DNA of 64,000 nucleotides. It comes from Streptomyces sp. MMG1533 (lineage in GTDB: Bacteria; Actinomycetota; Actinomycetes; Streptomycetales; Streptomycetaceae). This document shows, one piece after another, positions 25,304 to 33,386 of this stretch. Below the pieces are notes generated by a model that did not search any database, was not told where the DNA came from, and worked only from the letters and a program-made list of their open reading frames with translations. A program made the translations under genes and the position numbers. The first letter of the stretch is position 1, and each line of letters begins with the position of its first letter. Location: assembly GCF_001279775.1 (NCBI RefSeq), contig NZ_LGDG01000223.1, positions 17,163 through 81,162 on the forward strand, given 5' to 3'.

Positions 25304-25696
25304 TCAGGAGACCGGATGGCAGAAGATTTCGAATGTGGCGCCGAAGCGGCGCAGGTTGGGGTTTTCATACGGACGCCATGTCGGCGCCGCGATGGTGCGG
25401 GCCGATGTGAAGACCGCCGCGGCTGTGACCGCTCCCCGCAGTTGCGTGAGGAGCAGTGAGCGTGTCTGGCTCATGAGTTGCGACGCCGCTTGCCGGGATG
25501 CCGCGTACACGTCGATGTCGACGAAGGCGCGGTCAAGGCGGAGCCCGTCATCGCCGCCGCCAGTCCTTTGGATCTGGATGACAGGCAAGACCTCGCCCAG
25601 GTCGGCCGGAAGGTCTGTCAGGACTCGCACGTCGAGTCCAGACGCCAGCCAGGCGACGAGTTCCGCCTCGATATCGACGCTGCCGACGTCCGCCAT
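25304..25696 (-). CDS. Tail terminator-like protein
   Basis: 130 residues with a small alpha/beta pattern (VIQIQRTGGGDDGLRLDRAF, VDIDVYA) seen in tail-completion proteins of gpU type. Its start shares a base with the stop of the upstream gene (TGATG). Caps the tail tube for joining to the head, by position. Confidence 0.7.
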   Translation of the reverse strand: MADVGSVDIEAELVAWLASGLDVRVLTDLPADLGEVLPVIQIQRTGGGDDGLRLDRAFVDIDVYAASRQAASQLMSQTRSLLLTQLRGAVTAAAVFTSARTIAAPTWRPYENPNLRRFGATFEIFCHPVS

Positions 25697-26022
25697 CAGT
25701 TCCGCCCGCCCAGCTGTGCGGCACGCAGCAAGACGTGGTGCGCGGTGACCCGTTCGGTGCCGTACTCCACCCAGCGGGCGTAGTGGGCGGTGTTGCGGAC
25801 GTAGCCGACGGCTCGGTCTCGGCGGCGTCCGCCGCGCGGCGTGCTGTCCGTCTCCCAGGAATCTCGGTAGTGGCCCGGGTGCGGGCCTCCGGCATCGACG
25901 GGTGACAGGCCGACCGCGACGCCCTTGATGACCTCGGCGCGGCGCAGCATCTCCGCCTGCATGCCGGGCATGCGCAGCATCTGGCCGATGCCTTTACGGT
26001 TCGCCTTGAACCGTGCTGCCAT
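25696..26022 (-). CDS. HK97 gp10-like head-tail protein
   Basis: 108 residues with the gp10-type helix-then-strand pattern: RRAEVIKGVAVGLSPVD, GHYRDSW and YARWVEYGT. Such proteins sit at the head-tail joint. The gene follows the plus-strand moron in the virion operon. Confidence 0.75.
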   Translation of the reverse strand: MAARFKANRKGIGQMLRMPGMQAEMLRRAEVIKGVAVGLSPVDAGGPHPGHYRDSWETDSTPRGGRRRDRAVGYVRNTAHYARWVEYGTERVTAHHVLLRAAQLGGRN

Positions 26023-26058
26023 AGCCCCTCCAGAAACTCGCGCAACCCAGGGGGCAGC

Positions 26059-26385
26059 ATGGACATCCAGGTGAAAGGCGTGCTCGGCACGATCAGTTAC
26101 GACGGGGAATGGGTCACCATTACGAAGGCGCCCGTTGGGCCCAAGCCCGCGCCGGTACGCATCCGTGCCGCCGACATCACCGGCACCCGCTTCAAGGCAG
26201 GCAGCCTGCTCATGCACGGCTACGTGCAGTTCGTACTCCCCGGCAGCCTCGCGGCCGGCGAGAAGTCCGGGCTCACGCACGGCGGACGGCCCCCGTATGA
26301 GGACCCGCACAGCCTGTCCATCCCAAGGAAAAGCAACGACGCCGCCGAGAAGCTGATCGCCGCCGTCGAGCAGGCCCGCAGCTAG
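26059..26385 (+). CDS. Plus-strand moron: DUF4429/PH-like protein
   Basis: 108 residues, opposite to every neighbour in the head-tail operon. Beta-rich with GEWVTITK, VRIRAADITGTRF and a C-terminal helix NDAAEKLIAAVEQAR, resembling DUF4429 or bacterial PH-like domains. It begins 36 bp after the divergent start of the gp10-like gene and overlaps the next structural gene end by 4 bases. The setting is that of a moron expressed from the prophage; immunity or host modification is possible. Confidence 0.7.
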   Translation: MDIQVKGVLGTISYDGEWVTITKAPVGPKPAPVRIRAADITGTRFKAGSLLMHGYVQFVLPGSLAAGEKSGLTHGGRPPYEDPHSLSIPRKSNDAAEKLIAAVEQARS

Positions 26386-26735
26386 CCAGTCACGAGTTCG
26401 AGGGCTGCCACGACCGGTCCCGTCGAGCCCGTGAACGGGGAGCGAAAACTGCCGGGCAGTCCATCCACCTCGTACAGGTCGCCGCCGACGCGGATCCGAT
26501 CCGTGGCGCGGATGTCGGTGCCGTAGGGGGCGTACAGGGTGAGGCCGGTGATGACGGTGTCGCGGGCGTCGACGATCTCGTTGGCGCCCGCCCCCGTGCC
26601 GTCCCGCGGAGCGATACCGCAGCCGGGTACCGGGATCTCGGTCGGAGGTCCGGGGACGTCGTTTCCGTACACGTCACGGGACGGCGCGCCAGGCCTCAGG
26701 ATCGTGACCGTGTCGCCGGCGGGGAGCTCACGCAT
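26382..26735 (-). CDS. Head closure (stopper) protein
   Basis: 117 residues with the usual small-beta-barrel pattern (GDTVTILRPGAPS; YGTDIRATDRIRVGGDLYEVDG; GPVVAALELV). Proteins of this type cap the portal/adaptor ring. It overlaps the glycosyltransferase gene upstream by 8 bases. Confidence 0.75.
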   Translation of the reverse strand: MRELPAGDTVTILRPGAPSRDVYGNDVPGPPTEIPVPGCGIAPRDGTGAGANEIVDARDTVITGLTLYAPYGTDIRATDRIRVGGDLYEVDGLPGSFRSPFTGSTGPVVAALELVTG

Positions 26736-27729
26736 TGGCGGCCTCCTCTACGGCTGCGCACCACGCCGCAAGGTCTTCCGAGGGATCCAGTTCCGCGCTG
26801 CGAGCCTTCGCTCGCTTGGACGCCAGGCGGTAGTCCCCGGGCGTCAGCAGCTGCCTCAGCGTGGCCTCGTAGCCGTCCACGTCGTTGCGGTCGACGTACA
26901 CACCGGCGTCGGCCAGGGACTCGCACAGCCCTGGCGTGGGATGGGCCAGTACGGGGATGCCGCTGGCCATCGCCTCCACGCCGACACGCCCCCACGACTC
27001 GTAGGAGCTGGGCATGAGCAGCACCTTCGTGCGCGCGTACACCTGCGTCCGCATGTCCTCGCCCCGGACGTGCTCGAGGACTTCGACGTTCGGGAGATCC
27101 GGCAGGATCTGCTCGCCGTATGCGCCGGTCACGGCAAGGAACTGCTGCTCCGGCATACGCCGGGCCAGAGCTGCGAGAACCTCGCCACCCTTCTCCTTGC
27201 TGCAGTTGACGAGCGTCACCGCACCGCCGGGCTTCGTCGCGTACTCGGTGGCCACGACCGGCGGGCGCACGATCAGCGACTGCCTCGGGCGCACGCCCTT
27301 CGGGTACTCGGCGAAGAACAGTTCCGCCTCGTGCGCCATCCATCGGCTGTTGTAGACCGCCAGCGTCGTACCGCCGGCGGCCATGTCTCGGAAGCTGGGT
27401 CGATGCGTGTTGTGGCAGATCACGATCATCGGCTTGCCGAAGCCCCGGGCCAGCGACGCTGTCGACGGAACGGACTCCAGATGCGACAGGACGAGGTCAG
27501 CCTTGCGTACTGCACTCCCGAAATCCAGACGGGAAGCCAGAGGGATCACAGAGATCCCCTGGTACACGTAAGGCTCATGGGCGCCACCATGCTGAGACAG
27601 CCACACCTGCACGTCATGTCCGTGCTCGACGAGTGGACGCATCATTCCGACCAGCATGTGCTCGGCGCCCGCATTGTGCTCGGGAGGCATCGCATGGACG
27701 CGGACAACGACCCTCAGCGGCCGGCTCAT
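26728..27729 (-). CDS. GT-B glycosyltransferase within head-tail operon (copy 2)
   Basis: 333 residues, GT4-like. N-terminal MPPEHNAGAEHMLVGM, then a C-terminal nucleotide-sugar domain with YARTKVLLMPSSYESWGR and EAMASGIPVLAHPT. It overlaps structural genes at both ends (4-base overlap with the connector at 27726; 8 bases with the stopper), so it is cotranscribed with them. A paralogue lies two genes upstream. The likely target is a virion protein, as known for capsid/tail glycosylation in some mycobacteriophages; host-wall modification is the alternative. Confidence 0.85.
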   Translation of the reverse strand: MSRPLRVVVRVHAMPPEHNAGAEHMLVGMMRPLVEHGHDVQVWLSQHGGAHEPYVYQGISVIPLASRLDFGSAVRKADLVLSHLESVPSTASLARGFGKPMIVICHNTHRPSFRDMAAGGTTLAVYNSRWMAHEAELFFAEYPKGVRPRQSLIVRPPVVATEYATKPGGAVTLVNCSKEKGGEVLAALARRMPEQQFLAVTGAYGEQILPDLPNVEVLEHVRGEDMRTQVYARTKVLLMPSSYESWGRVGVEAMASGIPVLAHPTPGLCESLADAGVYVDRNDVDGYEATLRQLLTPGDYRLASKRAKARSAELDPSEDLAAWCAAVEEAANA

Positions 27730-28358
27730 CGGCGCCTCACCATCGACATGCCGACCTTCGGCCGATACCCGGCATCATCGAGCTCCCGGCGATCCTCGTC
27801 GGTCATTGCGACCGCGGTGCCCACGCCTGACCCGTCGGTTCGGTACGAGTAGGGGCCGATCGTCTCCCCCGTCACGCCGCCGGCGACCGTGGGCGATGTC
27901 AGAGTACGGAGAGCCATGCGGGCCACGACCGCCACCACGTCGGCGGGCACTTCAGCAGCGCCGTGGCTGTACATCACCCGGTAAGTGCCCGGGTAGGCGT
28001 CGGCATCCTCGTCGTACCAGAGCTCCGGCATGTTGATCGACGGGGTGTCGGCGGCCGTTCGGATGATGTCGAGCCCGTCCCATTGCCATCCCACCGCCGG
28101 GAGGTCTGGTGCACCGCCAGCGCCGACGGCCACCACTTCTGCGACCGCTATGACGGGCTTCTGCGGCAGCCGGATCTCGCCCTGCTGGGCGCGAAGCACC
28201 ACGGTCTCGTTGTCGGTGCGCGTAAACGCCTGCTTGGTGTACGCGCGGACCTTCGCTGAGGCGTCCGACAGCAGAGACTGCGCGCGCGCTTCCTCAACTG
28301 GAGTCAGCGGCCTCCCGAGGCGGTCTGAAAGGTCCGTCACGCTAGCGAGGGGATCCAC
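27726..28358 (-). CDS. Head-tail connector (adaptor) protein
   Basis: 210 residues. Helical N-terminus (VEEARAQSLLSDASAKVRAYTKQ) and conserved C-terminal TIGPYSYRTDGSGVG and LDDAGYRP, the usual adaptor/gp6-like pattern. GTG 28358 lies inside the end of the upstream glycosyltransferase gene (17-base overlap); the ribosome binding site is GGAGGGGG. Confidence 0.75.
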   Translation of the reverse strand: MDPLASVTDLSDRLGRPLTPVEEARAQSLLSDASAKVRAYTKQAFTRTDNETVVLRAQQGEIRLPQKPVIAVAEVVAVGAGGAPDLPAVGWQWDGLDIIRTAADTPSINMPELWYDEDADAYPGTYRVMYSHGAAEVPADVVAVVARMALRTLTSPTVAGGVTGETIGPYSYRTDGSGVGTAVAMTDEDRRELDDAGYRPKVGMSMVRRR

Positions 28359-29385
28359 GTTTCGCCACCCCCTCCATCGCTGCCGCCCATACATCAAGTT
28401 CGGCAGCAGGGTCGAGTCCTGCAGCGCGGGCCGCGGCAGCCTTCGACGCCTGCGGGTAGACCTTCGGTGAGAACAGACGCTTCACCGCCGCCTCCCAGGC
28501 GTCCAAGTCGTCACGGTCGGCGAAAATGCCCGCCTCGCCCAGCGACTCCATGAGCCCCGCGGTCGGGTGAGCGACGACCGGGATCCCGGAGCACATCGCT
28601 TCGACCGCGACTCGCCCGTAGGACTCGTAGGAGGACGGCGCCAGGAGAACTCTGGTGCGGGCGTACACGTCCTTCGCCATGCGGTCGCCCGGCGTGTGCG
28701 GCACGATCTCCACGTTCGGAAGATCATCGCGGATGATCTGCTGCCCGTAGCCGCCGATCACTCCGAGGAACTTGCGGCGCGGCATGCGTTCCGCGAGGGC
28801 GTAGAAGACCTTCGCGCCTTTCTCCACCGTGAGGTTGATCAGGGTGATGCGGTCGCCCGGCGTGGCCTGATAGTCCTCGACGGCTACCGGCGGGTGCACG
28901 GTGATGCCCCACGGCATCGGCCGATCCCCGCGATGAACGCGCCACCACGCCTCCGCGTCCGCCTTCATCCAGGCCGTGTTGTAGACGACCAGCGATGGGG
29001 AGCCCTTCACCAGCCACGACTTCGACTTCTCGAAGGTGTTGTGCAGCAAGTGCACCACCGGTATGCGGTTCAGCTCCCCCAGTACCGACGCCCTGGCCGT
29101 GTTCTCCAGGTGCGTCACAATCGCCTGCGCTCGGCCGTCACCACGCATCCACCGCGACGGATCCGCCTTGCCCCGGTACGGGTATACGCTCACGCCGTCG
29201 ATTTCGTAGGCGTCGGTCGCGGCATCCTGCTGCGACAAGAGGACGTCCACGTTGTGCCCGCGGGCCGCCAACTCCCGCAGGAGGCTGTGCGCCGCCCACT
29301 CGGCCCCCGCATTGTGGGCTGGAGGGTAGGCGTGAAGCATCGCCAAGACCCGCAACTGGAACTCCGATCCCCAGACGGCCGGCAA
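28342..29385 (-). CDS. GT-B glycosyltransferase within head-tail operon (copy 1)
   Basis: 347 residues, GT4-like, clearly paralogous to the gene at 26728-27729: shared AYPPAHNAGAEW-type N-terminus, VHPPVA, and the donor-binding block YARTRVLLAPSSYESYGR..EAMCSGIPVVAHPT. It sits between the major capsid gene and the adaptor gene. Two related enzymes could add successive sugars or act on different virion proteins. Confidence 0.87.
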   Translation of the reverse strand: MPAVWGSEFQLRVLAMLHAYPPAHNAGAEWAAHSLLRELAARGHNVDVLLSQQDAATDAYEIDGVSVYPYRGKADPSRWMRGDGRAQAIVTHLENTARASVLGELNRIPVVHLLHNTFEKSKSWLVKGSPSLVVYNTAWMKADAEAWWRVHRGDRPMPWGITVHPPVAVEDYQATPGDRITLINLTVEKGAKVFYALAERMPRRKFLGVIGGYGQQIIRDDLPNVEIVPHTPGDRMAKDVYARTRVLLAPSSYESYGRVAVEAMCSGIPVVAHPTAGLMESLGEAGIFADRDDLDAWEAAVKRLFSPKVYPQASKAAAARAAGLDPAAELDVWAAAMEGVAKRGSPR

Positions 29386-29412
29386 CCCGTCGAGGCTGCC
29401 GGCCGCTCACGG

Positions 29413-30363
29413 TCAGGACGCGGCCGTGGTCGCCTGGACGACGGCGAACGGGCTGCGGGTCGCCGAGTTGGTGTTCAGGCGGGTCGCCGGGTTGGCCGTG
29501 GCGAACGCGACGCGCATGACGACGCGCATGGCCACCGAGTCCTGCTGCATCAGGTTGAGGATGACCTTGCCGTCGTCGTCGGAGATGACGCCCTCGGTGA
29601 ACAGCTTGAAGCTGATGTCCTGCCGGACACCCACGATGGCCTTCGCCCAGTCGCCCATAAGCAGTTCGGCCTCGGACATGTCCCAGGCGCCGTTGGTGAG
29701 TTCCGACATCGGGTAGCCGTACAGCGTTCCGCCCGGCGTGCCCTGCAGGTTGGGCTGGTAGATCGGCACGCCCTGCTCGGTGCGCATCGTGTTGAGCTTC
29801 CACGTCAGGCCCGGCCGGCTGATGAAGCCGTTGACGGCGAACCCGTCCTCGGCCACCTTCCCGGCGGCCGTGGCGACGTCGACTGCGAAGTCGCCGCCGG
29901 TCCCGGAGATGACCGCGTTTCCTGCGGCGACCGCGGACTGGTAGACCGCGGTGGGCCACGTGGACGGCTTGTCGAGCCCGAAGAGGCCGGCCGCGTCCAG
30001 CTTGGCGCCGATGGCCTCCACCAGGCGGGGGCGCACCTCGTTCCAGATCGGCATCTGGGCGTCGTCCAGGTAGGCCTCGGGGATCGGAACGATCGCCGCG
30101 ATCTCCTCGGCAACCAGGTCGACGTTCTTCCAGTCCTGCGCCGACGTCTGCTTCAGGCCGGTGTCGCCGCCCACGAAGTAGGCAAGCGGCAGGACGTCGA
30201 GAACCGGCTGGCGCTGAGTCTTGGACGACATCGGGACCCGGCGGGCCCGCTGCAGGAGCGCGGACGCCGCTGGCAGCTCCTCGATGATCTCCGCTGAGAC
30301 GGGAGTCGGGACGAGCGGATCGTTGCTGGCGTCCCGGCTGATGAGGGAGTTGTACGTAGCCAC
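29413..30363 (-). CDS. Major capsid protein (HK97 fold)
   Basis: 316 residues with an HK97-type order: N-arm (SLISRDASNDPLVPTPVSAEIIEELP), E-loop, spine helix (LVEAIGAKLDAAGLFG), then GTPGGTLYGYPM and a late ISFKLFTEGV segment. No long N-terminal delta domain is present because a separate scaffold gene precedes it. Candidate substrate of the two downstream glycosyltransferases. Confidence 0.92.
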   Translation of the reverse strand: MATYNSLISRDASNDPLVPTPVSAEIIEELPAASALLQRARRVPMSSKTQRQPVLDVLPLAYFVGGDTGLKQTSAQDWKNVDLVAEEIAAIVPIPEAYLDDAQMPIWNEVRPRLVEAIGAKLDAAGLFGLDKPSTWPTAVYQSAVAAGNAVISGTGGDFAVDVATAAGKVAEDGFAVNGFISRPGLTWKLNTMRTEQGVPIYQPNLQGTPGGTLYGYPMSELTNGAWDMSEAELLMGDWAKAIVGVRQDISFKLFTEGVISDDDGKVILNLMQQDSVAMRVVMRVAFATANPATRLNTNSATRSPFAVVQATTAAS

Positions 30364-30439
30364 GGGGTCTCCTTTCGGAAATGCAGCGGGCCCGGCCCCG
30401 TGGACATGGGAGATTCCGGTGCTGCGTCGAAATGCCTAG

Positions 30440-31075
30440 TCAGGGGGTACGGCCCGCGAGGCCGCGGATCCACTGGTCGGGGGTCACCTCCGTGCCACCC
30501 GAAGCCGTGGCGGCACCCGGCGTGAGCGACTCGACCGGCCGCTGCTGGGCCGGCGGCGCGGCAGGGGCGGACGCCTTCAGTCGCTCGGCGAGCATCTCTG
30601 CACGCGCATTGATCTCGTCTTCGCTGCCCGAACCGAGGAGGTCGATCAGGTCCGGCGGGATGTTGTGCGTCGCCGCTGCCATGAGGCGGGTGTTCGTAGC
30701 GCGCAGATCGGCGAGCTGCTGCTCGACGCCCTGTGCGCGTTCGGTCGCCCGCTGGAGTTCGGTCTTCTGGGTGTCCTCGAACTCCTGGTACTTCTGCGCG
30801 GCCTGGCGGAGCTGCTCGATCTCGTCCTTCGACTTGAAGCCGAGCGCAGCCAGGTGCTTGTTCTCGTGCTGCCGGGACAGCGCCTTCCACTTCGTCGCCT
30901 CGGACTCCCAGTCCGTGACCTCCTGCTTCGAGGCGCCCGCGCTTTGCTGAGCGGGGGCGGCCTGCCGGCCAGGCGGGTTCTGGGCCTGTGCGGGAATCTG
31001 TCCTGCGGCGACGGCTTCGGCGGGGGTGGGGACTGCCGGCGTGCCGCTGGCGGTCTCCGAGGTGTTCTCGGCCAT
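30440..31075 (-). CDS. Capsid scaffold protein
   Basis: 211 residues with a disordered Pro/Ala/Gln N-terminus, a long coiled coil (about 50-125: DEIEQLRQAAQKYQEFEDTQ), and a Gly/Pro C-tail. This composition and the place directly before the capsid gene fit a scaffolding protein. Confidence 0.85.
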   Translation of the reverse strand: MAENTSETASGTPAVPTPAEAVAAGQIPAQAQNPPGRQAAPAQQSAGASKQEVTDWESEATKWKALSRQHENKHLAALGFKSKDEIEQLRQAAQKYQEFEDTQKTELQRATERAQGVEQQLADLRATNTRLMAAATHNIPPDLIDLLGSGSEDEINARAEMLAERLKASAPAAPPAQQRPVESLTPGAATASGGTEVTPDQWIRGLAGRTP

Positions 31076-31194
31076 TGATTGGGCTCCCTGTCGGGTGCGC
31101 TGCCGTGTCGGCGAACGCGGAGGTGGTTATGCAAAAGGCGCCCAGCCGTGTCGGCGGGCGCCATGGACGGCACCAGTGGTGCCGTGATCGGGAG

Positions 31195-31968
31195 TCAGGG
31201 GCGTGGTGCCGCGTATGCGGCGCGTCCTTCGGACTCCCACCAGCGGCGGAACGCATTGACGGCGTGCTTGCCGCCGCGGCCTCGCGTTTCCCGCAGCCAG
31301 TCGTCGTAGAGCTTCTCGGCAATGCCGATGAACGGCTCGTCATGTGTGAACGCGGGCCAGGCCTGGCACGCGCAGTGGTCGTGGTAGCGGTCACCGCCCT
31401 GCCGCGGATCACCCGCGGTCTGCGCCGACTTGTACACGGGCCCGCGGGAGGCGAGCATCGCGCACCAGGCGCACGGATCAGCGTCTGTGACCCGCGACCA
31501 GCCGGTGGCGTGGTCGTCCGCGGCGATCGACCGCTGCATGACCTGCCGACCGCCTTCCAGGGCCAGATACTGGGTTGTGCCGACCATGCGGACTGCCGCG
31601 GCGTCCATGGCCTGCTGCGGCGTCTTCCCTGCCGCGATGGCCTTCTTGAACTCGACGGGCCCCGTCACATCGAGCGAGTCCTCAAGGCGCTGCACCAGCA
31701 GCGGCAGCGGCCCCTCCGGGGCGAAGTCGTCATCGAGAATGTCGGCGTCGCTTCTGGCATCGAGGTAGCTCGAGCCGGCCAACGCGGCGGACTGCTCACG
31801 CGCCTGCCGCACGATCGGCATCAACGCGGCACGAACGGCGGGCCAGGACGCGTCGACCTTGGCGGGGTTCATCAGCTCTCGCCATACCTGCAGCACCTGC
31901 TGTGCGAGGCGGGCCGCCATCAGAGCCTGAATGGCTCGGTACTTCTGCGGCGCCTCCTGGCCGGCCAT
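31195..31968 (-). CDS. MuF-like minor head protein
   Basis: 257 residues. A helical N-terminus is followed by the MuF-type C-terminal motif DADPCAWCAMLASRGPVY..YHDHCACQAWP, with paired Cys and His probably binding a metal. Its ATG shares a base with the portal stop (TGATG). MuF-family proteins are packaged near the portal; some carry effector domains, none is evident here. Confidence 0.85.
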   Translation of the reverse strand: MAGQEAPQKYRAIQALMAARLAQQVLQVWRELMNPAKVDASWPAVRAALMPIVRQAREQSAALAGSSYLDARSDADILDDDFAPEGPLPLLVQRLEDSLDVTGPVEFKKAIAAGKTPQQAMDAAAVRMVGTTQYLALEGGRQVMQRSIAADDHATGWSRVTDADPCAWCAMLASRGPVYKSAQTAGDPRQGGDRYHDHCACQAWPAFTHDEPFIGIAEKLYDDWLRETRGRGGKHAVNAFRRWWESEGRAAYAAPRP

Positions 31969-33365
31969 CAGAGCACCAAGTCCGCTACGGGCGCAGGTGC
32001 CGAAGGCGGCTTGAGCTGGTCCATCTGCTTCTCGATGATCCCGTTGAGGCGGTTCATCGAGTCGCCCTGCTCGGCAGTCGTCTTCCACCGCTCGACGTCA
32101 GTCTGCGTGACCCCGGGGATCTTCTCCCACAGTTCCTGTGGAGGAACGCCAAGCATGGTCACCAGCTTGCCGAGAGCGTCCACCGTCTGCGCGAGCGAGC
32201 GAGCCGACGTGTCCCGCCACACCACCTGCGCCGCCGTGTCCTCCCACGCCCTGGCGTCCCCTGCTGCGAGGCCGGCCAGCCGCAGTGTCTGCTCGTGGCC
32301 TTCCCCGCACAGCGATTCGCGTTCATCCGTCTTGCGGTCGAGGCCGTCACGGGCAGCCGCCAGGGCCTCGGCAGACAGGTTCACCATCTGCCCGAGCAAG
32401 TGGTAGGGCGGCACCTGCGACAGCGTGGCCATGTGCCGGATCGTCGACTCCCGCGAGTCGAGGTAGCCCTTCAGGTCCGTCTGGCCGAACTCGCCGAACT
32501 TGGTGTCCGCATCCTCCGCGACGAACAGGCCGTCGACACGCGACCTGAACGGCTCGATCGGGTTCCCGTCGCCGTCCAGAGGCGGCGCCATGCCGGTCAC
32601 CCACCGCTGACGAAACGCCGCGTACTGCTGAGCCATCAGCAGGTTGAACGTCGTCATGTTCAGCTGGTCCTGCGAGTCGATCAGAGGCTCAACCTCGCCC
32701 ACAACGCCGTCACCGTCGAGATCCTCGGTGTTGATGTAGCGGACCACCGGGCAGACCCCGAGATCGTGCCGCATCAGCCACTGATCACCATCGGGCGCCA
32801 GCTGTGAGCCGTCCTCTTGGCCAGCCAGCGTGTAGCGGGCCTGGTCGTCGTAGATGCGGACCACCCGGCGTTTACCCTTCGCCGTGTTCTCCAGGCGGTC
32901 TTCCACCGCAAAGATCGGCCACTCGTCGTTCACCGGGTCCGCGTACAGGGCGGTCATGCGCCGCGGCGAGAACGGCGTGATCACCGGAACCGGCTTGCCC
33001 GGCATCACCACCGCGTAGGCGGCCCCGTAACTGAGTACCGAGCGGTGAATGCCGTGCTGGCGGGCATCCATCCGGTTCGCCTGCCAGATTTCCCACGGCG
33101 CCGCGTTCGTATCCGAACCCGCCGGCCGGTAGCCGTCGACGTACATGTTCTGCGCGACCACTGTGACCACAAGCGGCAGGATGTTGACCTTCGCCCGCTC
33201 GATCAGCCACCGATATTCGGCCCGCGCCCCGGCCGGGACGTACACCGAGTCGTGGCGGCCACACAGATACCGCTGGATCCTGTCCAGCCGCATCTGCTCA
33301 CCGTCGCGGATCTTCAGCAGACGACGCGCCGTCGACACTGCACTGTCCTTGTCCATGACCGCCAC
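31968..33365 (-). CDS. Portal protein (SPP1 gp6-like)
   Basis: 465 residues with the gp6-type start (RRLLKIRDGEQMRLDRIQRYLCGRH), a conserved crown/wing core (VKVNILPLVVTVVAQNMYVDGYR-like) and a long stem helix region. It forms the DNA gate at the capsid vertex and lies 22 bp after the terminase gene. Confidence 0.92.
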   Translation of the reverse strand: MAVMDKDSAVSTARRLLKIRDGEQMRLDRIQRYLCGRHDSVYVPAGARAEYRWLIERAKVNILPLVVTVVAQNMYVDGYRPAGSDTNAAPWEIWQANRMDARQHGIHRSVLSYGAAYAVVMPGKPVPVITPFSPRRMTALYADPVNDEWPIFAVEDRLENTAKGKRRVVRIYDDQARYTLAGQEDGSQLAPDGDQWLMRHDLGVCPVVRYINTEDLDGDGVVGEVEPLIDSQDQLNMTTFNLLMAQQYAAFRQRWVTGMAPPLDGDGNPIEPFRSRVDGLFVAEDADTKFGEFGQTDLKGYLDSRESTIRHMATLSQVPPYHLLGQMVNLSAEALAAARDGLDRKTDERESLCGEGHEQTLRLAGLAAGDARAWEDTAAQVVWRDTSARSLAQTVDALGKLVTMLGVPPQELWEKIPGVTQTDVERWKTTAEQGDSMNRLNGIIEKQMDQLKPPSAPAPVADLVL

Positions 33366-33386
33366 GCGTCGCTCACCTCCCCGCCA

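Noticed and set aside
30646..31173. Pro/Arg/Ser-rich frame overlapping the scaffold gene
   Set aside because: It is an alternative frame of the scaffold gene without independent support.
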